From the NCBI GenBank assembly GCA_038240875.1, contig JBBRGG010000067.1, positions 1 through 15,205 of the forward strand: DNA of 15,205 nt. Reading direction: 5' to 3'. Positions 1-6,264 of the stretch are shown here, one piece after another (the first letter of the stretch is position 1; each line of letters opens with the position of its first letter). Both the position numbers and the translations under genes were made by a program. The notes beneath the pieces are model-generated. The model had not been told where the DNA came from, ran no database searches, and was given only the letters and a program-made list of their open reading frames with translations. Source of the stretch: JBBRGG01 sp038240875. GTDB lineage: Bacteria > Planctomycetota > Phycisphaerae > Phycisphaerales > UBA1924.

Positions 1-26
1 TGGCGGGGCCTCTTTCATTTGAAAGG

Positions 27-50
27 ATCGGTTGTTGATTCAACACCGAT
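27..50 (-). terminator. Possible hairpin terminator of purK
   Basis: A stem of about 10 bp with one bulged T and a three-base loop (atcggt-t-gttg / att / caac-accgat) lies 7 bp beyond the purK stop. A second small hairpin (ctttca-tt-tgaaag, 12-25) follows it. On the minus strand only a weak, broken T run comes after the stem, so intrinsic termination is possible but not strong. Confidence 0.35.
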
Positions 51-57
51 GCGTTCA

Positions 58-1287
58 TCACGCCGGGCTCGCAACCCGAGCGACCAACTCCATGACCGCA
101 TCGCGCGATGTACCGACGATGGTTGCGTGGCCGACTTTGCGACCTTCGCGTGCGGACTTGCCATAGATGTGCGGATGAATGCCTGGGGACTCGAGTAGTT
201 TCGCCGGCTCCGGCCACGAGCCGATGAAGTTGACCATCGCCGAGCACGCGACGCCAGCGCGCATTGTCGTCGGACCAAGTGGCAATCCTGAACACGCGCG
301 AATGTGGTTCTCGAATTGGCTCGTGGTGGCGCCTTCGATGGTCCAATGGCCACTGTTGTGCACGCGCGGAGCCAACTCGTTGGCGAGTAGATGCTCGGTG
401 CCTTGGGCGTCGCGAATGACAAAGAATTCGACGGCGAGTACGCCGACGTAGTTAAGTCGATCCATGATTTTCTGTGCTGCGGCTCGCGCGGTCGTTTCAA
501 GAGAGCCTGAATCGATGGCGGGGGCGATGCTGTGGCGGAGGATGCCGTCTTCGTGCGTGTTTTGAGTGAGTGGATACGCGTCGAACGAGCCATGAAGATC
601 GCGGACGGCGACGATGGAGACTTCGCGCGTGAATGGCACGAACGCTTCGATGAGAACGGGGACGCCGCCGAGGGAGTCGAAGGCTTCGCGTGCGTGAGTC
701 GCGTGATTTGCGTGTGATGAGTTGGAAGATTCGTTTACAATGAAGTTTGCATCAGGGTTTGCATCAGGGTTCGTATCGGCGGCACGCAACACGCGTTGGC
801 CCTTGCCGTCGTAGCCCATGCGGCGAGTTTTCATGATGCAGGGAATGCCGACGTCTGCGATTGCGGCGGCGGCTTGGTCGCGCGTTGATACAGCGGCGAA
901 AGGCGGAACGGCGATGCCTAGCTCAGTGAACAAGGTTTTTTCGAGGAGGCGGTCTTGGCCGATGGCGAGTGCGATGGGCGGAGGGTAAATGGGGATATTT
1001 TGAGCCGCGAGATGATCGAGTGCGGCGGTGGAGACGTTTTCGAACTCGTATGTGACAGCGTCGAGGCCCAGGGCGAAGCAATCGAGCGACGCGAGGTCGT
1101 CATAGGCACCGATGACTTGCGAACCGACGTGCCCGCCTGGGGCGTTTGGGTCGGGGTCGAGGCAGCGAACTTGGATGGCCAGTGGATGAGCGGCGAGCAT
1201 GAGCATGCGAGCGAGTTGGCCGCCACCCATAATCCCGAGTCGGAACGTCTTTGGTTGCTCGTCGGGCAAGGTGTTGGATTTGAGCAT
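58..1287 (-). CDS. purK: N5-carboxyaminoimidazole ribonucleotide synthase (PurK)
   Basis: PurK converts aminoimidazole ribonucleotide, ATP and bicarbonate to N5-CAIR in cytosolic purine synthesis; PurE then isomerises the product. The 409-residue protein begins its Rossmann-like pre-ATP-grasp domain with GGGQLARM (21-28), has YEFENV (80-85), the ATP-grasp lysine/glycine loop KTRRMGYDGKGQ (153-164), and the family signature NELAPRVHNSGHW (303-315) followed by SQFENHIRA. The ATG at 1287 was chosen because the Rossmann strand starts 16 residues later, as usual in PurK. The frame stays open to 1710, but that upstream part is not PurK-like. No clear Shine-Dalgarno is seen. Residues about 170-207 form a low-complexity insertion (Asp, Asn, Ser, Ala, His) containing a 12-bp tandem repeat. 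No purE is in the window; it could lie to the left. Confidence 0.95.
   Translation of the reverse strand: MLKSNTLPDEQPKTFRLGIMGGGQLARMLMLAAHPLAIQVRCLDPDPNAPGGHVGSQVIGAYDDLASLDCFALGLDAVTYEFENVSTAALDHLAAQNIPIYPPPIALAIGQDRLLEKTLFTELGIAVPPFAAVSTRDQAAAAIADVGIPCIMKTRRMGYDGKGQRVLRAADTNPDANPDANFIVNESSNSSHANHATHAREAFDSLGGVPVLIEAFVPFTREVSIVAVRDLHGSFDAYPLTQNTHEDGILRHSIAPAIDSGSLETTARAAAQKIMDRLNYVGVLAVEFFVIRDAQGTEHLLANELAPRVHNSGHWTIEGATTSQFENHIRACSGLPLGPTTMRAGVACSAMVNFIGSWPEPAKLLESPGIHPHIYGKSAREGRKVGHATIVGTSRDAVMELVARVASPA
745..780. repeat. 12-bp tandem repeat inside purK
   Basis: Two exact copies of gtttgcatcagg (745-756, 757-768) are followed by a diverged third (gttcgtatcggc). The period is in frame and encodes a repeated Asn-Pro-Asp-Ala/Thr unit in a variable insertion of PurK. 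Confidence 0.85.
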
Positions 1288-1760
1288 GGGCGGGTGCCTG
1301 GTGATATGTGCGAGGGTTGGTTGAACCTGACGAGACTTTGCCTGGAAATTGCCAGCGAATCGCCGATGAAGGTCTGAGCGTATGCGGCGTTTGGTGGGGT
1401 GCTTTGCAGAGATCACGGCGAAATGCGAACCGGTGGGGTGGCAAAATGCGTAGAGAGATACGCCAGCGAGGTGCAGGTATCTAGAACAGTGGTCGTTGGT
1501 TGGAGGGGGGATGTTAGAGCACAAATGTGGAGGAAAGAATGGCATATAACTGTGACCAAACACGAGGAAGAATGAGCCTTTGATTGGCCTAGGTTTTAAC
1601 GCCGGATAACGCACGCCGGGTCTGGCGTCGAGCCATGGTTTCGACGATACTACGAGAGTCGATTTGGGGGCGAGTGTGCCGAGGGGCTTGGGTGCAATGC
1701 AAGCACTCAAAATAGAGCAACGAGAGCACGCACAGCAACAGCATTACGGAGACGCGAGCG
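1288..1760. other. Divergent purK / cyclophilin-gene spacer
   Basis: This 473-bp stretch holds no recognisable gene and no tRNA. It must carry the start signals of both divergent genes. On the plus strand TTGATT (1580-1585) and GATAAC (1605-1610) are a poor promoter match with a 19-bp gap. Two tiny plus-strand ORFs lie in the middle: 1511-1549 (12 codons, start abutting a GGAGGGGGG run) and 1539-1583 (14 codons, preceded by GGAGG at 5 nt). Neither has a known product. Confidence 0.5.
1748..1751 (+). promoter_or_regulatory. Shine-Dalgarno of the cyclophilin/Ig gene
   Basis: GGAG lies 9 nt before the ATG at 1761. It favours this start over the in-frame ATGs at 1794 and 1842. Confidence 0.6.
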
Positions 1761-4457
1761 ATGAATGGCTATCAAGAAGCGAACGATTCGACGATGGCAC
1801 TGGGTTCGGCCCGGGGCAGGCGTGCGTGCTCGCTCACCGAAATGTTCATGAAGAAGTTAGCCTGTGCTACCCAATTGCCTGGACGCTTGTTCGCGCGCGC
1901 TGGTCGCGCCTTGATTGGCGGCGCGGATGCGTCGGCTGCTGGTATTGGTGCCTTTGACCGCTGCGAGCCGCGCGAGATGATGACGGTGAATGTGGTCACG
2001 CCAGTGAATGATTTTTTGGTATTCCAAGGCTCAAGCCCGACAGTGATCCGTGTTGACGATCGATTCAACGACCCGGATGTAAATGGGCAGGTTGTTCGCT
2101 ACGACACGGTGCTTGGCGATATATTCGTTGAACTCTTCCAGCAGCAGACGCCAATCTCTGCGGCGAACTTCCTGCGGTATGTTGATGCGTCTCGCTACTC
2201 CGATACTATTTTCCATCGCTCATTCCCTGGTTTCATCATCCAAGGTGGTGGGTTTCAGTTCCCGGGGTTCGGCAGCATCGAATCCTTTGGCCAGATCCAA
2301 AACGAGCCGGTTCTTTCAAATATTCGCGGCACAATCGCGATGGCAAAGCGCGGCGGCGACCCCAACAGCGCCACGAGCCAGTGGTTCTTCAACCTCGCCG
2401 ACAACGCATCGAACCTCGACAACCAGAACGGCGGCTTTACCGTCTTTGGCGAAGTGCTCGGCAACGGTATGAGCGTTGTTGATGCGATCGCGGCCCTCCC
2501 CCTCGAAGACCTCGGTGAGCCTTTCAACGAGATTCCTCTTCGCAACTTTACCGGTGGCACCCCGACCATCGATAACGTCATTCTCATTCGCTCGATCACG
2601 CGTGCGTCGGAGCTCATCTTCTCCGCAACGTCCACAAATTCTGCATTGGTCACGCCGACGTTCGTCACCGAAGATGGCCAGCAACGACTTCAACTAGCCT
2701 ACGGCGCGGGCACCGGCGATTCCACTATCACCATTCGCGCCGAAGCACGCGATGGCACGTTTACTACCCAGTCGTTTACCATTCGTGTTGTCGATCAGGC
2801 TCTGGCTAGCCCGACCGTTGGTGAGGTTCGCGTGAACCCTGCATTTGTTGATGGCCCGGGCCCTGGTTCGAACATCACGCTCACCGCGCTCAACGTGCGT
2901 GACAACGATGGCACGGTTTCGCTCATCGAGTACTACCGCGACAACGGCGACGGCGCCTTCAACGCCGACACCGACACGCTCCTGGGCTCGGCGACCAACG
3001 CCAATAATCAATATTCGCTCTCGGTTCCCACTGTCGCTAACGCAAACACGGCTCGATATTTCGCTCGCGCTCGCGACAATGATTTCCTGTTTAGTCTCGC
3101 GGCAACCGTGACCAACACGCAGAACACCGCGCCGACAGTTGGTTCGCTGACTTTCTCAATGTCAACGATCATCCGTCCCGAATCGATCTCAATCATTGCT
3201 GGCAACGTGAGCGATACCAGCGGCTCGATCCAGCGCGTTGAGTTCTGGCGCGACATCAATGGCAATGGTGTTTTTGATTCCGCCACCGATCAGATCATCG
3301 GGCCAGCAACGTTCCGCTCTGGTACGTATCGCGCGACGGTGGCAACAAACCTGTTCCCTGCAGGCGCGATCCCCATTCTCGCGGTCGCCTTTGACGCACA
3401 AGGCTTGACGGGCGTTCGCTCCGCGACGTTGACAGTCACCAACCTCGTCCCAACCTTCGAGGGAATTCAGGGCGGGACCAATGTCGCCGTCCGTGGGCAA
3501 TCGTTCCAGTTGCGTGTGCTTCGCGCTCAGGATCGCGATGGCGTCCTGCAAGGCGCCGAGTACTTTCGCGACGTCAACAACAACGGAGTGATCGATGCCG
3601 GTGTTGACATACTCCTGGGCCGCGGCGAGAACATCGCCAACAATTACGAAGCTACGCTCAATTCGTCGCAGTTCGAGCTTGGCAACAACCGCATCCTTGT
3701 GGGCGTTGTTGACGACGATGGCGTTCGAAGCGCGGTTCAATCGATAACGATTCGAGTGAATCGTGCGCCAAGCATCGCGTCGATTTCACTCCTCGCGTCC
3801 CAAGTTGTAACCAATGGCGTTGTCAATATCACCGCCAACAACGCCAACGATCCCGACGGCACGATCGCAAGTGTCGAATTTTTCTGGGATCGCGATAACA
3901 ACCAGCGCCTCGATACCACGCTCTTTGATACCAGGCTCGGCAACGGCATCAAGTCTGGTAATAACTGGCGCTACTTCTTCAACGCATCGATTCTTTATGA
4001 CAACTTTGCCAATCGGCTGTTCGCACAATCCATCGACAATCTTGGTGTACGCAGCCCAGCGGTCCCGGTCATCGTCACCATCGTGCGTCCGGGCCAGCCC
4101 GAAGCCGCAAGCGAGAATCCGTACATCCCAAGCAATTTCCGCATGCCCGATGGCACGCTCGTGACAGATGTGCCTTTGCCTCGCGGTGTTGACGGTGCGG
4201 TTCGTCGTGTGTCGGCAGCGTTCGAAGTGATCACGCCTTTACCAGCGCTCGCCGGTAGTTCTCAAAGCCCAACGCAGGGACTTGATGGATTGATGACTTC
4301 GCGTTCGGGTGAAGGCCGAGGTGGGCTTGATTCAAGTACAACCAACGTGTCACAACGTTCGCTTCTTGCCCAAGGACAAACACGAACCCAGAACGAGCAG
4401 CAGACCTTGATCCCGCAGTGGGCGAGAAACAAGGCGTGGATGCCTTGGCTGCGATGA
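1761..4457 (+). CDS. Surface/secreted cyclophilin-type peptidyl-prolyl isomerase with Ig-like repeats
   Basis: This 898-residue protein has three parts. The N-terminus has no classical signal peptide but carries CEPREMM (68-74), which resembles the LEPR-XLL motif of planctomycete exported proteins. Residues about 111-277 are a cyclophilin domain with FHRSFPGFIIQGG (151-163; R153, F158 and Q161 match the active-site Arg, Phe and Gln) and SQWFFN, then the FTVFGEV strand. Residues about 300-810 are Ig-like repeats. Four equivalent segments start near E390, E494, E600 and E706, about 105 residues apart, each with a D-x-N/D-x-N/D-type acidic loop resembling an EF-hand. The tail from about 780 is Ser/Gln/Thr-rich with no membrane anchor. 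Cyclophilins speed proline isomerisation; acting outside the cytoplasm is inference. The gene is alone, divergent from purK and convergent with gpsA. Confidence 0.85.
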   Translation: MNGYQEANDSTMALGSARGRRACSLTEMFMKKLACATQLPGRLFARAGRALIGGADASAAGIGAFDRCEPREMMTVNVVTPVNDFLVFQGSSPTVIRVDDRFNDPDVNGQVVRYDTVLGDIFVELFQQQTPISAANFLRYVDASRYSDTIFHRSFPGFIIQGGGFQFPGFGSIESFGQIQNEPVLSNIRGTIAMAKRGGDPNSATSQWFFNLADNASNLDNQNGGFTVFGEVLGNGMSVVDAIAALPLEDLGEPFNEIPLRNFTGGTPTIDNVILIRSITRASELIFSATSTNSALVTPTFVTEDGQQRLQLAYGAGTGDSTITIRAEARDGTFTTQSFTIRVVDQALASPTVGEVRVNPAFVDGPGPGSNITLTALNVRDNDGTVSLIEYYRDNGDGAFNADTDTLLGSATNANNQYSLSVPTVANANTARYFARARDNDFLFSLAATVTNTQNTAPTVGSLTFSMSTIIRPESISIIAGNVSDTSGSIQRVEFWRDINGNGVFDSATDQIIGPATFRSGTYRATVATNLFPAGAIPILAVAFDAQGLTGVRSATLTVTNLVPTFEGIQGGTNVAVRGQSFQLRVLRAQDRDGVLQGAEYFRDVNNNGVIDAGVDILLGRGENIANNYEATLNSSQFELGNNRILVGVVDDDGVRSAVQSITIRVNRAPSIASISLLASQVVTNGVVNITANNANDPDGTIASVEFFWDRDNNQRLDTTLFDTRLGNGIKSGNNWRYFFNASILYDNFANRLFAQSIDNLGVRSPAVPVIVTIVRPGQPEAASENPYIPSNFRMPDGTLVTDVPLPRGVDGAVRRVSAAFEVITPLPALAGSSQSPTQGLDGLMTSRSGEGRGGLDSSTTNVSQRSLLAQGQTRTQNEQQTLIPQWARNKAWMPWLR
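2928..3929 (+). repeat. Four Ig-like repeats with EF-hand-like loops (protein level)
   Basis: The repeated core reads (E)YYRDNGDGAFNADTD, (E)FWRDINGNGVFDSATD, (E)YFRDVNNNGVIDAGVD and (E)FFWDRDNNQRLDTTLFD, starting at residues 390, 494, 600 and 706. Each core is followed by a (L)LG-type turn. The copies are diverged in DNA, so this is an old domain duplication, not recent slippage. Confidence 0.8.
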
Positions 4458-4518
4458 GCGTGTTAGCTTGGTTGGCTTACTTGCACTGTAATTTCGCCGA
4501 CTCACCAGCTCGGCAGAC

Positions 4519-4560
4519 GTCCTTATCGCACACGCTGAGATGTGTTCTAAACGCAAGGAC
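4519..4560. terminator. Possible structured terminator between convergent genes
   Basis: GTCCTT (4519-4524) can pair with AAGGAC (4555-4560), enclosing a smaller acac/gtgt stem (4530-4533, 4542-4545). It lies in the 108-bp gap between the cyclophilin gene and gpsA, both of which end here. There is no good T run, so this is weak. Confidence 0.22.
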
Positions 4561-4565
4561 ACGCA

Positions 4566-5807
4566 TTACCCAACGTTTTCAGGCTTAGGCGTGCGCGACA
4601 TGAGCAAGCCGATTGCTTCGACCGGGTCAACGCCCTCGAACAGCACGGCGTGTACCGCCGCCACGATCGGCATGTCTACGCGGAACTTTCGCGCAAGCTC
4701 AACAACGCTCTTGGTCGTCGCCACGCCTTCAACAACATAAGGCGAAGCAGCGAGGTACGCATCAAGCTTCGCACCTTTGCCCAAGGCTTCGCCCAGCGAG
4801 CGATTTCGCCCTTCGGGTGAGAAGCATGTGGTCGCGAGGTCACCAACGCCCGCCACGCCGAAGAATGTTTCGGTGCTCGCGCCCATCGCCGTGCCCAATC
4901 GTGAAATCTCCGCCAGCCCGCGTGCGAGTAGCGCGCTCTTGGCGTTGTTACCTGCCTGAAGCCCATCGAGCACGCCCGCGGCGATCGCGATGACGTTTTT
5001 GACCGCGCCAGCAAGCTCTACGCCCAACATATCAGGATGCGTGTACACGCGCATCCACGTGCTGCCAAAGAGCGTTTGAACCTGGCGCGCGAACGCCTGA
5101 TCATCGCTCGCGGCGATCATCGCGGCGGGCATACAGCGAGCAAGTTCTGCGGCAATGGTCGGGCCTGAGAGCGTGCCGATAGCGCGAGGGCGACCATCGG
5201 GGTTGTCGCGGTTGCTTGAACGCAGCACGTCGGCGACGACTTGTGTCGGGCGCATGAGTGTGCCATTTTCGATACCCTTAGCGACGCTGAGCACGGGAAC
5301 GTCGCGGCCGACAAACGGGGCTAATCGTTTCCACGTCTCGCGAATGTATTGAACAGGGATTGCAGACACGATGAGTGCCGCGTCTCGTAATGCGTCTTCA
5401 TCCTGGAGCGCGACGTGCACGGCTGGCGGGAGTAGAAAGCCGGGCAGCCTGCCACTCATGCGCGTCTGCGCAAGTTGCCCGGCTTCATCGCGCGAGTGTG
5501 CCCACATCACAACTCGACATGGCCGCTGAACGTGCTGAATAGGTCCAGCAGGGGTTGCCGCCGCGCCTTCTGACGCGAGTAGCCCAGCACAGACCAGCCC
5601 CATCTGCCCAACACCCAAGACAACCACTTTCGGCCCGGCGCCGCGACCGTACGTTCCAACGTCGGCCAAGGCATGAGGGTTGCGCGAAGTTGGCTGCTGG
5701 GAAGAAGTTGGTTGCTGGGCAGAAGTTGGCTGCTGGGTAGAAATGGCTTGAGCCGGAGCTGGTGTTGTGGTTGGGTTAGGGTTGAAATTTGGGTTGGCGG
5801 GCGGCAT
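4566..5807 (-). CDS. gpsA: NAD(P)-dependent glycerol-3-phosphate dehydrogenase (GpsA)
   Basis: GpsA reduces dihydroxyacetone phosphate to sn-glycerol 3-phosphate, the backbone precursor of phospholipids, in the cytosol. The 413-residue protein has the dinucleotide loop GVGQMG (65-70), SVAKGIE with K177, LSGPTIAAELA (213-223), the catalytic-lysine helix ELAGAVKNVIAIAAG (K270), and GVAGVGDLATTC with GRNRSLG (317-339). These cover both the N-terminal Rossmann and C-terminal helical domains. The family is usually about 330-340 residues. The excess is a 55-60 residue Pro/Thr/Gln/Ser-rich N-terminal extension with QQPTS repeats, plus a short insertion after the first Rossmann helix (about 80-95). 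The ATG at 5807 has only a distant GAGG. No ATG lies between it and the Rossmann motif, but a TTG start inside the extension (Leu47) cannot be excluded. Confidence 0.95.
   Translation of the reverse strand: MPPANPNFNPNPTTTPAPAQAISTQQPTSAQQPTSSQQPTSRNPHALADVGTYGRGAGPKVVVLGVGQMGLVCAGLLASEGAAATPAGPIQHVQRPCRVVMWAHSRDEAGQLAQTRMSGRLPGFLLPPAVHVALQDEDALRDAALIVSAIPVQYIRETWKRLAPFVGRDVPVLSVAKGIENGTLMRPTQVVADVLRSSNRDNPDGRPRAIGTLSGPTIAAELARCMPAAMIAASDDQAFARQVQTLFGSTWMRVYTHPDMLGVELAGAVKNVIAIAAGVLDGLQAGNNAKSALLARGLAEISRLGTAMGASTETFFGVAGVGDLATTCFSPEGRNRSLGEALGKGAKLDAYLAASPYVVEGVATTKSVVELARKFRVDMPIVAAVHAVLFEGVDPVEAIGLLMSRTPKPENVG
5689..5742. repeat. 18-bp tandem repeat in the gpsA N-terminus
   Basis: Three near-identical 18-bp units (gttggctgctgggaagaa and two variants differing by one or two bases) lie head to tail at 5689-5706, 5707-5724 and 5725-5742. 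They encode the repeated QQPTS(A/S) hexapeptide of the GpsA extension. Confidence 0.9.
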
Positions 5808-5982
5808 GGCTGGTTACTTTAGATCCTCAAGCAGTGCTTGGGTTTTGGTATGACGTTCAGACTTCGGCATTGAGCATGAACCGGAACAGCTTCGCTATCG
5901 TATGGTAACGGCTAGCTCCGCTCGCAGTGGCTGTCCGTTGCCTTTCATACGCTTCTTGTCGAGACAAACTTTACTGTCTTAC

Positions 5983-5994
5983 GGAACTAGTTCC
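5983..5994. promoter_or_regulatory. 12-bp perfect palindrome, possible operator
   Basis: GGAACTAGTTCC is self-complementary and sits in the spacer upstream of the metal ATPase gene, 16 bp from another inverted repeat (5956-5967). It is too short to form a stable RNA hairpin, so a dimeric regulator site is one reading. Confidence 0.25.
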
Positions 5995-6179
5995 CCTAAA
6001 AAACCTTCTACCGTGTGAAATAGCTCGCCTGAAACTTCCTGATCAAGAAGAATTCCCTTAATTAACCTATCCTTCCCCACCCTGACACACGTTCTGCGCA
6101 CATTCTTGTCTCGTATCCAATTCTGTTCGATGCGTGTATCTGTCGACTCAGGCTGTACTATGTAGTAATTCTTTGCTTC

Positions 6180-6208
6180 TCGACTTGCTTGTTTCGGTTT
6201 GGTATACG
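6180..6208 (+). promoter_or_regulatory. Possible sigma70-type promoter of the ATPase gene
   Basis: TCGACT (6180-6185; 4 of 6 to TTGACA) and TATACG (6203-6208; 4 of 6 to TATAAT) are separated by 17 bp. The predicted start would give a leader of about 50 nt ahead of the AGGAG site. Confidence 0.35.
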
Positions 6209-6253
6209 GTTTGTATTCTTGTTTGGTGTCAAATCTGACAATCTCGCCTCTTC

Positions 6254-6258
6254 AGGAG
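6254..6258 (+). promoter_or_regulatory. Shine-Dalgarno of the P-type ATPase gene
   Basis: AGGAG lies 6 nt before the ATG at 6265. It decides this start over the in-frame TTG at 6199. Confidence 0.75.
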
Positions 6259-6264
6259 CGTCGC

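Larger units (their letters stand above)
5808..6264. other. Divergent gpsA / P-type ATPase spacer with palindromes
   Basis: This 457-bp spacer is visibly richer in A and T than its surroundings and encodes no recognisable protein or RNA. It contains TTGTC-GA-GACAA (5956-5967), the perfect 12-bp palindrome GGAACTAGTTCC (5983-5994) and an imperfect 16-bp palindrome (6035-6050). Such sites could be operators for a metal-responsive regulator of the ATPase gene, but no known operator consensus was recognised. Confidence 0.5.

Noticed and set aside
1288..1710. Open 141-codon upstream extension of purK
   Set aside because: The extension looks like translated non-coding sequence, and PurK homology begins just after the ATG at 1287.
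5808..6264. tRNA or small RNA gene in the long AT-richer spacer
   Set aside because: No T-loop or cloverleaf pattern and no hairpin followed by a T run was found on either strand.
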